NCBI RefSeq assembly: GCF_000018045.1
Contig: NC_009792.1
Coordinates: 62,001-126,000, forward strand
Length of the DNA stretch: 64,000 bases
Reading direction: 5' to 3'
Source: Citrobacter koseri ATCC BAA-895
Lineage (GTDB): Bacteria > Pseudomonadota > Gammaproteobacteria > Enterobacterales > Enterobacteriaceae
The notes beneath the pieces were generated by a model. It did no database searches. It saw nothing but the letters and a program-made list of their open reading frames with translations, and had not been told where the DNA came from. The first letter of the stretch is position 1. Every line of letters begins with the position of its first letter. Both the position numbers and the translations under genes were made by a program. Shown here in pieces: positions 17,034 through 27,254 of this stretch.

Positions 17034-18026
17034 ATGAAAACCGCTTACATCGCCAAACAACGTCAAATTAGCTTCGTGAAATCTCACTTCTCTCGTCAAC
17101 TGGAGGAGCGTCTGGGTCTGATTGAAGTTCAGGCGCCGATCCTTAGCCGCGTAGGAGATGGCACGCAGGATAACTTGTCGGGCTGTGAAAAAGCGGTACA
17201 GGTAAAAGTGAAAGCGTTGCCGGATGCCCAGTTTGAAGTGGTGCATTCACTGGCAAAGTGGAAACGCCAGACGCTGGGACAACACGACTTCAGCGCGGGT
17301 GAAGGGCTGTACACGCACATGAAAGCCCTTCGCCCTGACGAAGACCGCCTCTCCCCGCTCCACTCCGTCTATGTCGACCAGTGGGACTGGGAACGCGTTA
17401 TGGGCGACGGTGAGCGTCAATTCGCCACCCTGAAAAGCACGGTAGAGGCTATCTGGGAAGGCATTAAGGCAACCGAAGCCGCGGTAAGCAAAGAATTTGG
17501 TCTGGCACCGTTCCTGCCGGAGCAGATCCACTTTGTTCACAGCCAGGAGCTGCTGGCGCGTTACCCGGATCTGGATGCGAAAGGGCGCGAACGCGCGATC
17601 GCGAAAGAGCTTGGCGCCGTTTTCCTGGTCGGTATCGGCGGGAAGCTGAGTGACGGTAAACGCCACGACGTGCGTGCGCCGGATTATGATGACTGGAGTT
17701 CTGCTTCTGATCTGGGTCATGCTGGTCTGAACGGCGATATCCTGGTCTGGAACCCGGTACTGGAAGATGCGTTTGAGCTTTCCTCAATGGGGATCCGTGT
17801 CGACGCCGATGCGCTGAAACGCCAGCTTGCTCTGACCGGAGATGAAGATCGCCTGAGTCTGGAGTGGCACCAGGCGCTGCTGCGCGGCGAGATGCCGCAA
17901 ACGATCGGCGGCGGTATTGGTCAGTCTCGCCTGACGATGCTGCTACTGCAACTGCCGCACATTGGTCAGGTTCAGTGTGGCGTGTGGCCTGCGCAGGTTC
18001 GTGAAAGCGTCGCTTCCCTGCTGTAA
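17034..18026 (+). CDS. asnA: Asparagine synthetase A (ammonia-dependent)
   Basis: Makes asparagine from aspartate, ATP and ammonia. 330 residues, the AsnA length, related in fold to class II aspartyl-tRNA synthetases. Conserved segments include MKTAYIAKQRQISFVK, VHSLAKWKRQTL, VYVDQWDWE, and GGGIGQSRLTMLLL near the C-terminus (class II motif 3 with its Arg). The start at 17034 fits the family N-terminus and follows CAGGAG; an upstream in-frame start would read through the promoter. Confidence 0.98.
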   Translation: MKTAYIAKQRQISFVKSHFSRQLEERLGLIEVQAPILSRVGDGTQDNLSGCEKAVQVKVKALPDAQFEVVHSLAKWKRQTLGQHDFSAGEGLYTHMKALRPDEDRLSPLHSVYVDQWDWERVMGDGERQFATLKSTVEAIWEGIKATEAAVSKEFGLAPFLPEQIHFVHSQELLARYPDLDAKGRERAIAKELGAVFLVGIGGKLSDGKRHDVRAPDYDDWSSASDLGHAGLNGDILVWNPVLEDAFELSSMGIRVDADALKRQLALTGDEDRLSLEWHQALLRGEMPQTIGGGIGQSRLTMLLLQLPHIGQVQCGVWPAQVRESVASLL

Positions 18027-18030
18027 TTCT

Positions 18031-19482
18031 TTAACGCCGCCAGCGTCGTAGCAGGCGGCTTCGCATCCCGGTATCAAAGCGCCAGATATGGTCGAAAATG
18101 CGCATGATGCCGGGTTTGCCATGTGCCGACATCGCCACCGCATGAAAACGGTGCTGGTGTACTCGCTGTAACTCCCCTACTTTATTCACAACATCGTCAG
18201 GTAAGCGCTGGGCGATAAAATCTGAAATGACTACCGCATCCGCATCAAACCATTCTCGCCCCTGCATCCGCTCAATGATGGCGCGAAAACAGCTGGCGAT
18301 ATCCGTGCCGCCGCGAAAGCGCTGGCTCAAAAAGCGGATGGCCTGCTCGATGCCTTCTGGACCAGACAGTTCATAGCGCACGACCTCTGTGGAAAACAGC
18401 ATGATGAAGCAGCGACGGTTATCCGCCAGCGCGACGCGCATCAGCGCCAGGCAAAAGGCTTTCGCGCACTGCTCGTTAAATCCGCCCATTGAGCCGGAGG
18501 TGTCCACGCAAACAATGAATGGCCCGCGCGGCTGTTCGTCAAAATCCTGATGAACGACCGGGCGCTCAGTCACTTTCTCACGCCACGCTTCGCCGTGCAG
18601 ACGGTACGTGAGTAGCTGTTTTTCCACCAGCCGTCGGTAGAATTCATATTCCAGTTCGGTAATGCCGAGCGTTGCCAGCTCAGGCGGCAGCAGGCGCAGA
18701 ATGTCGTCGCTTTGCTGAATACCGTCAACCTGTTCTGGAACGGTCGCCGGTTCGCGCACCAGCGTACGAAATGTCTCCATCGGCGCATCTTTGCGCGGCA
18801 CCGATTTGGCTTCCCGGGAGCGGCCTAACTGTTCCGCCAGGCGTTTCAGTTCGGGTTGTTCTGCCAGGAAGTCGCCATATTTTACGATCAACTGATAATC
18901 GCCGCGTTTGAGCTGCCCTGCGCTCATGTCCCACAGGCGGCCGGCTGCATGGTCATTTTCCGCCAGGACCGGCTCCAGTTGCCCACTGAGCGTCATGCGT
19001 TCCTGCACTTCACTTAGCAACTGCTCGCGCTCCTCTTCCAGCAACTGGTGATTTAAGGCCGTGGTTTGCACGATCAGGCTTAAACGCCAGCGTTGCAGAA
19101 AAAGCGTGTGCAGCGCTGGCGTAAAAGTAGCGTTACTGTCCACCAGTTGCTGGGCTTGCCCGGCATAGGGCGAATGTAGCCGGTGCAGCAACGCTAATAT
19201 CTGCGGCAATTGCACAATAAACTGCGTTGTTCCGAGAAGCTGGCTTTGTTGATAGCACATCACCTCTTCCGTGAGTTCCGGCGGCACGCGCGCGTCTTTA
19301 AGACGGCTGCGCAGCGCTTCGCGCCAGCGGGGAAGATCGTCGGAAATGGCCCTCTTTAATCGGGGGAATTTCTCGAAGAAGATAGCCAACTGCGGGGAGG
19401 CCAGCAAAGTGAGGATAATCTCTTCGATAATCCCCTCTTCACTGACCGCCAGCATGACATTCAGCGTGTCCAGTGTCAGCAT
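18031..19482 (-). CDS. viaA: RavA partner with VWA domain, ViaA
   Basis: Partner of the MoxR AAA+ ATPase RavA; in E. coli the pair interacts with respiratory complexes and alters aminoglycoside sensitivity. 483 residues. The C-terminal part is a von Willebrand A domain with the metal-binding motif [10 protein letters not shown] (DxSxS); the N-terminal part is helical. Its start overlaps the end of ravA by 7 bp, so translation is likely coupled. It converges with asnA, the stops being only 4 bp apart. Confidence 0.96.
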
Positions 19483-20972
19483 TGCTGCGCCTGGCGGATC
19501 TGCGCACCAACATCCTGTAGGCTGGCTTCAATACGACCTAACCAGTCGCTATGGATAAACAGACATTTTTGCTGTTCGCTGAACCGGCTGTGCTGCTGGT
19601 GCCATTCGCTGTCCAGCGCCTCAAGCTGCTGTTTGATTTCGCCGGGCATTCCCTCTTCTGAACTGCCCGGTAGCGCCAGACGGCTGCCCTGTAGGCTGAC
19701 GTCGCGCACCACCAGATGCTGAGCGCTATCAACTTCCATATTCAGCGTCTGGGCAAAACCGATCCCGTTGAGTTTGCCGCGGATCTCTCCGCCTTTTGCC
19801 AGCCACTGCTCAAGGGCGCTGCGTTCAAAAGCGATATGAATGACTTCCATATCATGCAGTTTAAGCGGTTGTTGCAAAAGCAAGGTTAGCACTGGCGCGC
19901 TCGCCTCTGGCGGCAGATCGTAATGGGGACGGCGGCTGAACATTCCTCCCTGACGAACAACGGTAAAGGCTGTTTTATCGCTTTGCTGCTGTTGCAACTG
20001 AAGGCGACGTTGCACAATGCCGCCGAGGCGCGTCAGCATTGCCTGTTGCTGCCAGGCGTGCCCGGTCATCAATATTTCAAGCTGTTGCTGCATCAGATTC
20101 AGGCTTTGCGCGTCATACCACAGGCAATCTTTCAGCAGGATAAGATCGATTGGCGCTACGGCGTCGCGTCCGCTAAAGAATGCGCTGGCCTGTAACAGAC
20201 GAATGGCTTTTTTCCAGCGACGGTCGGAGACATAGGGAGCGTCCGGCAGCGCATCAAGCTGCTGGCGCAGCGTGAAAATCAGTTCAAATACATGATCGGG
20301 CAGCGTAATGGCGGAAATATCCTTCTGCCACTGATAATACTCTTCATCAGTCACCTGTAATGAGGCTGGCACCGGGTTGTCGCTTTCGTCCTGCTGGCTT
20401 ACCAGCATGGAGCGGAAATTCGCCTTATCCTGTACTTTATCCAGCCACAGACGAATGAGCATACGGTCGTATAACGCCTCCAGACTGCTGTCTGCTTCGG
20501 GAAGCTCGTTTGAGGCCGCCACCAGCAGGCGCATCGGAATTTTTTCTTCGTGCGCGCCGTTACGGAAATGGCGTTCGTTAATGGCGGTCAGCAGAGTGTT
20601 CAGGATTGCCGGGCCCGCTTTCCAGATCTCATCCAGAAAGACGATTTCCGCTTCAGGAAGATAACCCGTGGTCAGACGCTCATAGCGACCTTCATCTTTT
20701 AGCGCCTGAATGGAGAGAGGACCAAAAACCTCCTCGGGCGTGGAGAAACGCGTCATCAGATACTCAAAGGCGCGGGCGTGCTGAAAGGCGAACTTCAGAC
20801 GACGGGCTATCAGGCTTTTGGCAATGCCTGGCGGGCCAAGTAAAAAGACGCTCTCACCGCTCAACGCTGCCAGCAGGCAAAGGCGAATGGCGTGGCTACG
20901 TTCATAAAGTCCCTTTTCCAGGGCGCTGCTCAGACGGGAAATTCTTTCCGCTAATAAATGTGGGTGAGCCAT
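19476..20972 (-). CDS. ravA: MoxR-family AAA+ ATPase RavA
   Basis: Regulatory ATPase that in E. coli binds the inducible lysine decarboxylase LdcI and, with ViaA, acts on respiratory enzymes. 498 residues. Walker A GPPGIAKS at 46-53, Walker [13 protein letters not shown] near 110, sensor region [22 protein letters not shown], then the LARA-type C-terminal region. The ATG at 20972 (MAHPHLL) fits the family start; a longer frame to 21041 adds sequence without similarity. Divergent from kup. Confidence 0.96.
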
Positions 20973-21276
20973 AATAAGGTGGCGTCCTTCCGCCAGATGT
21001 ATCATGTTAACAGCGAGTATAGACGTTTCGCCACGAAGCAATAATAGACTGAAGCATCGTTTCTTTTTCTTTGCGCCAGGTTAATCTGACGTCGATTAGG
21101 GGTACGATTTTGCGATTAATCGTGCATACTGTGCGCCTTTTTTGTGGGCCAAGGGACTACGCACACATTTCATATATATACACTAAATCATTCAAACTGC
21201 ATCAAGGTGGCAAAGGAGTGGATCCCCGGGAGCCTTGTCGTTTGAAAGATGCCATGTATAAACGAAAGACGAGTCT
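20973..21276. promoter_or_regulatory. ravA-kup divergent region and kup leader
   Basis: About 300 bp holding the promoters of ravA (minus) and kup (plus). Near kup a purine-rich stretch caaaggagtgg (21210-21220) is not followed by a long frame. An eight-codon frame at 21254-21280 overlaps the kup start (separate entry). Confidence 0.4.
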
Positions 21277-21280
21277 ATGA
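21254..21280 (+). CDS. Possible upstream mini-ORF overlapping the kup start
   Basis: ATG-TAT-AAA-CGA-AAG-ACG-AGT-CTA-TGA encodes MYKRKTSL. Its stop overlaps the kup ATG in an ATGA junction, and GAAAG lies 5 bp before it. kup itself has only a weak site, so the two could be translationally coupled. The frame is so short that it may be chance. Confidence 0.25.
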   Translation: MYKRKTSL

Positions 21281-23145
21281 GCACTGATAATAAACAATCA
21301 TTGTCTGCGATCACTCTCGCAGCGATTGGGGTTGTCTATGGTGATATTGGTACCAGCCCACTTTATACACTTCGTGAATGCTTGTCCGGTCAGTTTGGTT
21401 TTGGTGTTGAACGTGATGCCGTATTTGGCTTTCTGTCGCTGATTTTCTGGCTGCTGATCTTTGTTGTTTCCATCAAGTATCTGACTTTTGTCATGCGCGC
21501 AGATAACGCCGGCGAGGGCGGGATTCTGACCTTAATGTCGCTAGCCGGGCGTAATACGTCGGCGAGAATGACGTCCACGCTGGTCATTATGGGGTTAATT
21601 GGCGGTAGTTTCTTCTACGGCGAAGTGGTGATTACACCCGCGATCTCAGTCATGTCGGCTATTGAAGGTCTGGAAATTGTGGCGCCGGAACTGGATACCT
21701 GGGTCGTCCCGCTTTCTATTATTGTGCTTACTCTGCTGTTTATGATTCAGAAACACGGAACGGGGATGGTCGGTAAGCTGTTTGCGCCGATTATGCTGAC
21801 GTGGTTTTTGATTCTGGCCGGACTCGGCCTGCGCAGTATCATCGCTAACCCGGATGTGCTTCATGCCCTCAATCCCATGTGGGCGGCGAAATTCTTCCTT
21901 GAGTACAAAACGGTGTCGTTTATTGCGCTGGGCGCCGTGGTGCTTTCGATTACCGGGGTTGAGGCGCTGTATGCGGATATGGGGCATTTCGGCAAGCTGC
22001 CGATTCGTCTGGCCTGGTTCTCGGTTGTTCTTCCTTCATTAACGTTAAACTACTTTGGTCAGGGCGCATTGCTGCTCAAACACCCGGAAGCGATTAAGAA
22101 CCCGTTCTTCCTGTTGGCGCCGGAGTGGGCGCTGATCCCGCTGCTGATTCTTGCCGCGCTGGCGACGGTTATCGCCTCTCAGGCGGTGATTTCCGGTGTC
22201 TTCTCGCTGACGCGCCAGGCGGTGCGGCTGGGATATTTATCGCCCATGCGCATTATCCACACCTCCGAAATGGAGTCCGGGCAGATCTATATTCCGTTCG
22301 TGAACTGGATGCTCTATTTTGCGGTGGTTATTGTTATTGTCAGCTTTGAGCGTTCCAGCAACCTGGCGGCGGCATACGGTATTGCCGTTACCGGTACGAT
22401 GGTGCTGACCTCGATTCTTTCTACCACCGTGGCGCGTAAAAACTGGCACTGGAATAAGTATTTTGTCGCGCTGATCCTGGTGGCGTTCCTGTGCGTTGAT
22501 GTTCCGCTGTTCTCGGCAAACCTCGACAAGCTGCTGTCGGGCGGCTGGTTGCCGCTGACGCTGGGGATCGTGATGTTCATCATTATGACGACCTGGAAGA
22601 GCGAGCGTTTCCGTCTGCTGCGTCGTATGCATGAGCACGGTAACTCCCTGGAAGCCCTGATCGCCTCGCTGGAGAAATCGCCTCCGGTACGCGTCCCCGG
22701 TACGGCGGTGTATATGTCCCGCGCGCTGAACGTCATTCCGTTTGCGTTGCTGCATAACCTCAAGCATAACAAGGTGCTGCATGAACGCGTGATTCTGCTG
22801 ACGCTACGCACGGAAGACGCGCCATACGTACACAATGTTCGCCGGGTGCAGATTGAGCAACTGTCGCCAACCTTCTGGCGCGTGGTGGCCAGCTACGGTT
22901 GGCGCGAAACGCCGAACGTTGAGGAAGTGTTCCACCGCTGCGGGCTGGAAGGGCTGAGTTGCCGGATGATGGAAACCTCTTTCTTTATGTCGCATGAATC
23001 GCTGATCCTCGGCAAACGCCCGTGGTATTTGCGTTTGCGCGGCAAGCTCTATCTGCTGTTGCAGCGTAATGCGCTGCGTGCGCCGGATCAGTTTGAAATC
23101 CCGCCGAACCGGGTTATCGAACTGGGAACGCAGGTCGAGATTTAA
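21277..23145 (+). CDS. kup: Low-affinity potassium transporter Kup (TrkD)
   Basis: Proton-coupled potassium uptake across the inner membrane, important at low pH or high osmolarity. 622 residues, as in E. coli. About twelve transmembrane segments occupy residues 10-430, starting with the family signature GVVYGDIGTSPLYTLRE; a cytoplasmic C-terminal region follows (about 440-622). Single-gene unit; a GC hairpin (gcggcgcagcgccgc, 23164-23178) follows the stop without a T run. Confidence 0.98.
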   Translation: MSTDNKQSLSAITLAAIGVVYGDIGTSPLYTLRECLSGQFGFGVERDAVFGFLSLIFWLLIFVVSIKYLTFVMRADNAGEGGILTLMSLAGRNTSARMTSTLVIMGLIGGSFFYGEVVITPAISVMSAIEGLEIVAPELDTWVVPLSIIVLTLLFMIQKHGTGMVGKLFAPIMLTWFLILAGLGLRSIIANPDVLHALNPMWAAKFFLEYKTVSFIALGAVVLSITGVEALYADMGHFGKLPIRLAWFSVVLPSLTLNYFGQGALLLKHPEAIKNPFFLLAPEWALIPLLILAALATVIASQAVISGVFSLTRQAVRLGYLSPMRIIHTSEMESGQIYIPFVNWMLYFAVVIVIVSFERSSNLAAAYGIAVTGTMVLTSILSTTVARKNWHWNKYFVALILVAFLCVDVPLFSANLDKLLSGGWLPLTLGIVMFIIMTTWKSERFRLLRRMHEHGNSLEALIASLEKSPPVRVPGTAVYMSRALNVIPFALLHNLKHNKVLHERVILLTLRTEDAPYVHNVRRVQIEQLSPTFWRVVASYGWRETPNVEEVFHRCGLEGLSCRMMETSFFMSHESLILGKRPWYLRLRGKLYLLLQRNALRAPDQFEIPPNRVIELGTQVEI

Positions 23146-23206
23146 GCCTTTTAAAGTGCCGGGCGGCGCAGCGCCGCTGGGCAATTATCCCCGTCGCATT
23201 TCACTT

Positions 23207-23302
23207 AGCGAAACGTTTCGACCCCGATCACAATTCCGTTACGTCATGATGGTTTTCTGCTCACTTCCGGGAGTAAACTTATTACCAGCGAAACGTTTCG
23301 CT
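23207..23302 (+). promoter_or_regulatory. rbs operon control region with two RbsR operators
   Basis: A perfect 16-bp palindrome AGCGAAACGTTTCGCT lies at 23287-23302, 14 bp before rbsD, and a 14-base copy AGCGAAACGTTTCG at 23207-23220. Both fit LacI/PurR-type operators with a central CG and are the expected RbsR sites. Between them, cgatcacaat (23225-23234) contains one half of a CRP site. The 80-bp spacing would permit looping. Confidence 0.8.
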
Positions 23303-23316
23303 AGTGGGGAAAGAAA

Positions 23317-23736
23317 ATGAAGAAAGGCGCGGTACTTAATTCTGATATTTCATCGGTCATCTCCCGTCTGGGGCATACTGATACGCTGGTAGTGTGTGAC
23401 GCAGGTTTACCTGTTCCATCCAGTACAACGCGTATCGATATGGCGTTAACCCAGGGCGTACCTTCTTTTATGCAGGTACTGGATGTCGTGACCCGTGAAA
23501 TGCAGGTTGAGGCGGCTATTCTCGCGACGGAAATCAAAGAACATAATCCGCAACTCCACGAAACGTTGCTCAGCCATATTGAGCAACTGCAACAACACCA
23601 GGGAAACACCATAGAAATTCGTTACACCACGCATGAACATTTTAAAAAACTAACCGCAGACAGTCAGGCGGTGATTCGCAGCGGGGAGTGCTCCCCGTAT
23701 GCGAATGTTATTCTCTGTGCCGGCGTCACGTTCTGA
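23317..23736 (+). CDS. rbsD: D-ribose pyranase RbsD
   Basis: Interconverts beta-pyranose and beta-furanose forms of ribose so that RbsK can act. 139 residues, family length, with catalytic His20 in RLGHTDTLVVCDAGLP and C-terminal YANVILCAGVTF. First gene of the ribose operon; ATG preceded by GGGGAAAG. Confidence 0.98.
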   Translation: MKKGAVLNSDISSVISRLGHTDTLVVCDAGLPVPSSTTRIDMALTQGVPSFMQVLDVVTREMQVEAAILATEIKEHNPQLHETLLSHIEQLQQHQGNTIEIRYTTHEHFKKLTADSQAVIRSGECSPYANVILCAGVTF

Positions 23737-23743
23737 GGCCATC

Positions 23744-25249
23744 ATGGACGCATTACTGCAACTCAAAGGGATCGATAAAGCGTTCCCGGGCGTGAAAGCG
23801 CTATCTGGCGCCGCGTTAAATGTCTATCCAGGCCGCGTAATGGCGCTGGTGGGCGAAAATGGCGCGGGCAAATCCACCATGATGAAAGTCCTGACCGGTA
23901 TCTATACCCGTGATGCGGGATCGTTATTGTGGCTGGGTAAAGAAACGACCTTCAATGGCCCAAAATCCTCGCAGGAAGCCGGGATTGGCATCATTCACCA
24001 GGAACTGAACCTGATCCCACAGCTCACGATTGCCGAGAATATCTTTCTGGGGCGTGAGTTTGTAAATCGCTTTGGCAAAATCGACTGGAAAAAGATGTAT
24101 GCCGAAGCGGATGTTCTGCTTGCCAGACTTAACCTGCGCTTCAAAAGCGACAGGCTGGTGGGCGAACTCTCTATCGGCGATCAGCAGATGGTCGAAATCG
24201 CCAAGGTACTGAGCTTCGAATCCCGAGTCATCATTATGGATGAACCCACGGATGCGCTCACTGATACCGAAACGGAATCGCTGTTCCGCGTCATCCGCGA
24301 GTTGAAATCGCAGGGGCGCGGCATTGTCTATATCTCCCACCGCATGAAAGAGATCTTCGAAATTTGCGATGACGTGACGGTTTTCCGCGACGGGCAGTTT
24401 ATTGCCGAGCGTGAAGTGGCATCGCTGACCGAAGATTCGCTGATTGAAATGATGGTCGGACGTAAGCTTGAAGATCAGTACCCGCGTCTGGATAAAGCGC
24501 CAGGCGAGGTACGCCTGAAAGTCGATAACCTGTGCGGTCCCGGCGTTAATAATGTCTCCTTTACTCTGCGCAAAGGGGAAATTCTGGGGATCTCCGGTTT
24601 GATGGGCGCCGGGCGTACGGAACTGATGAAAGTGCTGTACGGCGCGCTGCCGCGCACCAGCGGTTACGTCACGCTCGACGGGCATGAAGTGATTACCCGT
24701 TCACCGCAGGATGGCCTGGCTAACGGTATTGTTTATATCTCTGAAGACCGTAAACGCGACGGCTTAGTGCTCGGCATGTCGGTAAAAGAGAATATGTCGC
24801 TCACCGCGCTGCGTTATTTCAGCCGCGCTGGCGGCAACCTGAAACATAAAGATGAACAGCAGGCGGTGAGTGACTTTATCCGTCTGTTCAATGTGAAAAC
24901 GCCGTCGATGGAGCAGGCTATCGGGTTGCTCTCTGGCGGCAATCAGCAGAAAGTCGCCATTGCGCGTGGACTGATGACCCGCCCCAAAGTGCTGATCCTC
25001 GATGAGCCAACCCGCGGTGTGGACGTTGGCGCGAAAAAAGAAATTTATCAGCTTATCAACCAGTTTAAGGCCGATGGTCTGAGCATCATTCTGGTCTCAT
25101 CTGAGATGCCAGAAGTATTGGGTATGAGCGATCGCATTATCGTCATGCATGAAGGGCATCTCGGCGGTGAATTCACTCGCGAGCAGGCCACCCAGGAAGT
25201 GTTAATGGCTGCCGCTGTGGGCAAGCTTAATCGCGTGAATCAGGAGTAA
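23744..25249 (+). CDS. rbsA: Ribose ABC transporter ATPase RbsA
   Basis: Fused double ATPase that drives ribose import through RbsC. 501 residues. First cassette: Walker A GENGAGKS near 37-44, signature LSIGDQQMVEIAK, Walker B VIIMDEPTDAL. Second cassette: degenerate Walker A GLMGAGRTEL, signature LSGGNQQKVAIAR, Walker B VLILDEPTRGVD. The altered second Walker A is normal for this family. The start at 23744 lies 7 bp past the rbsD stop and gives the E. coli N-terminus; an upstream frame overlaps rbsD. Confidence 0.98.
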   Translation: MDALLQLKGIDKAFPGVKALSGAALNVYPGRVMALVGENGAGKSTMMKVLTGIYTRDAGSLLWLGKETTFNGPKSSQEAGIGIIHQELNLIPQLTIAENIFLGREFVNRFGKIDWKKMYAEADVLLARLNLRFKSDRLVGELSIGDQQMVEIAKVLSFESRVIIMDEPTDALTDTETESLFRVIRELKSQGRGIVYISHRMKEIFEICDDVTVFRDGQFIAEREVASLTEDSLIEMMVGRKLEDQYPRLDKAPGEVRLKVDNLCGPGVNNVSFTLRKGEILGISGLMGAGRTELMKVLYGALPRTSGYVTLDGHEVITRSPQDGLANGIVYISEDRKRDGLVLGMSVKENMSLTALRYFSRAGGNLKHKDEQQAVSDFIRLFNVKTPSMEQAIGLLSGGNQQKVAIARGLMTRPKVLILDEPTRGVDVGAKKEIYQLINQFKADGLSIILVSSEMPEVLGMSDRIIVMHEGHLGGEFTREQATQEVLMAAAVGKLNRVNQE

Positions 25250-25254
25250 AAAAG

Positions 25255-26220
25255 ATGACTATCCAGGCTGTTTCTGGTCGCCGTTATTTCACTAAAGCGT
25301 GGCTGATGGAGCAGAAATCGCTCATCGCTCTGCTGGTGCTGATCGCGATTGTTTCTACCATGAGTCCCAACTTTTTTACCGTTAATAACCTGTTTAACAT
25401 TCTCCAGCAAACGTCCGTCAACGCCATCATGGCCGTTGGGATGACGCTGGTTATCCTGACGTCAGGCATCGATCTGTCCGTTGGTTCCCTGCTGGCGCTT
25501 ACCGGCGCGGTTGCCGCTTCAATTGTAGGGATTGAAGTGAATGCGCTGGTGGCCGTTGCGGCGGCGCTGGCGTTAGGCGCCGCCATTGGCGCGGTGACCG
25601 GCGTGATCGTGGCAAAAGGTCGCGTGCAGGCGTTTATCGCCACGCTGGTGATGATGCTTCTGCTGCGCGGCGTCACGATGGTGTACACCAACGGAAGCCC
25701 GGTGAATACCGGCTTTACGGATAACGCCGATCTCTTCGGCTGGTTCGGGATTGGCCGCCCGCTGGGCGTTCCGACGCCGGTCTGGATTATGGGCATCGTC
25801 TTCCTGGCGGCGTGGTACATGCTGCATCATACTCGCCTGGGTCGCTATATCTATGCGCTGGGCGGCAACGAAGCGGCAACGCGTCTGTCGGGTATCAGCG
25901 TCAGTAAAGTCAAAATCATCGTCTATTCGCTTTGTGGTCTGCTGGCCTCGCTGGCGGGCATCATCGAAGTGGCTCGTCTTTCCTCCGCGCAGCCAACGGC
26001 GGGTACGGGTTATGAGCTGGATGCCATCGCAGCGGTTGTGTTAGGCGGCACCAGCCTGGCGGGCGGTAAAGGGCGCATTGTTGGGACATTGATCGGCGCA
26101 TTGATTCTCGGTTTCCTTAATAATGGTTTGAATTTGTTAGGTGTTTCCTCCTATTACCAGATGATCGTCAAAGCGGTGGTGATTTTGCTGGCGGTACTGG
26201 TAGACAACAAAAAGCAGTAA
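25255..26220 (+). CDS. rbsC: Ribose ABC transporter permease RbsC
   Basis: Inner-membrane channel, acting as a homodimer, for ribose. 321 residues with about ten hydrophobic segments; family features include VGMTLVILTSGIDLSVGS and the loop GGNEAATRLSGISV that contacts the ATPase. It begins 5 bp after rbsA. Confidence 0.98.
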   Translation: MTIQAVSGRRYFTKAWLMEQKSLIALLVLIAIVSTMSPNFFTVNNLFNILQQTSVNAIMAVGMTLVILTSGIDLSVGSLLALTGAVAASIVGIEVNALVAVAAALALGAAIGAVTGVIVAKGRVQAFIATLVMMLLLRGVTMVYTNGSPVNTGFTDNADLFGWFGIGRPLGVPTPVWIMGIVFLAAWYMLHHTRLGRYIYALGGNEAATRLSGISVSKVKIIVYSLCGLLASLAGIIEVARLSSAQPTAGTGYELDAIAAVVLGGTSLAGGKGRIVGTLIGALILGFLNNGLNLLGVSSYYQMIVKAVVILLAVLVDNKKQ

Positions 26221-26244
26221 CAACGACTACAGGACATCTTAAAT

Positions 26245-27135
26245 ATGAACATGAAAAAACTGGCTACCCTGGTTTCTGCTGTTGCGCTGAGCGCCACCGT
26301 GAGCGCGAATGCGATGGCGAAAGACACCATTGCTCTGGTGATCTCCACGCTCAACAACCCGTTCTTTGTCACCCTGAAAGAGGGGGCGCAGAAAGAAGCG
26401 GATAAACTGGGCTATAACCTGGTCGTGCTGGACTCCCAGAACAACCCGGCGAAAGAGCTGGCTAACGTTCAGGATTTAACCGTTCGCGGCACTAAAATTC
26501 TGCTGATCAACCCAACCGATTCCGACGCGGTAGGCAACGCGGTTAAGATGGCTAACCAGGCGAAGATTCCGGTTATCACCCTTGATCGCCAGGCAACCAA
26601 AGGCGACGTTGTCAGCCACATTGCTTCCGATAACGTGCTGGGCGGCAAAATCGCCGGTGATTACATTGCGAAGAAAGCAGGTGAAGGCGCGAAAGTGATT
26701 GAACTGCAAGGCATCGCCGGAACATCCGCAGCGCGTGAGCGTGGCGAAGGCTTCCAGCAGGCCGTTGCGGCACACAAATTTAATGTACTGGCCAGCCAGC
26801 CTGCTGACTTTGACCGCACCAAAGGTCTGAACGTCATGCAGAACCTGCTGACTGCGCATCCTGATGTGCAGGCGGTATTCGCACAGAACGACGAAATGGC
26901 GCTGGGTGCGCTGCGCGCTCTGCAAACCGCAGGTAAATCTGATGTGATGGTGGTTGGATTTGATGGTACGCCGGATGGCGAGAAGGCGGTAAATGATGGC
27001 AAACTGGCTGCGACGATCGCTCAGTTGCCGGATCAGATTGGCGCTAAAGGCGTTGAAACCGCTGATAAAGTACTGAAAGGCGAGAAAGTTCAGGCCAAAT
27101 ATCCGGTTGACCTGAAACTTGTCATCAAGCAGTAA
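26245..27135 (+). CDS. rbsB: Periplasmic ribose-binding protein RbsB
   Basis: Captures ribose in the periplasm for RbsAC and signals to the Trg chemoreceptor. 296 residues. Signal peptide 1-25 with cleavage after ANAMA, mature protein starting KDTIALVISTLNNPFF. Typical type I periplasmic-binding fold with LDRQATKGDVVSHIASDN, GTSAARERGEGF and VVGFDGTPDG. It follows rbsC by 24 bp. Confidence 0.98.
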   Translation: MNMKKLATLVSAVALSATVSANAMAKDTIALVISTLNNPFFVTLKEGAQKEADKLGYNLVVLDSQNNPAKELANVQDLTVRGTKILLINPTDSDAVGNAVKMANQAKIPVITLDRQATKGDVVSHIASDNVLGGKIAGDYIAKKAGEGAKVIELQGIAGTSAARERGEGFQQAVAAHKFNVLASQPADFDRTKGLNVMQNLLTAHPDVQAVFAQNDEMALGALRALQTAGKSDVMVVGFDGTPDGEKAVNDGKLAATIAQLPDQIGAKGVETADKVLKGEKVQAKYPVDLKLVIKQ

Positions 27136-27254
27136 TAACGGCTCAGGCCGTTCGCGGTCTGATGGCGACATAAATACGCCATCCTCAGAGAGTTGTTTGA
27201 AGATGAAAGCGTAAAAAGAAAAGCAGGGCACGCGCCACCCTAACCCGGTGGCGC
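27136..27254 (+). ncRNA. rbsZ: Candidate RbsZ sRNA from the rbsB 3' UTR
   Basis: The 140-bp rbsB-rbsK spacer ends in a strong hairpin GCGCCACC-ctaaccc-GGTGGCGC (27232-27254). In E. coli and Salmonella relatives an Hfq-binding sRNA, RbsZ, comes from this 3' UTR and sponges RybB. The hairpin is seen; identity and ends of the sRNA are inferred, and no T tract follows the stem. Confidence 0.45.

Noticed and set aside
23164..23178. kup terminator
   Set aside because: The GC hairpin after kup has no T run, so I mention it only as a hairpin and do not call an intrinsic terminator.
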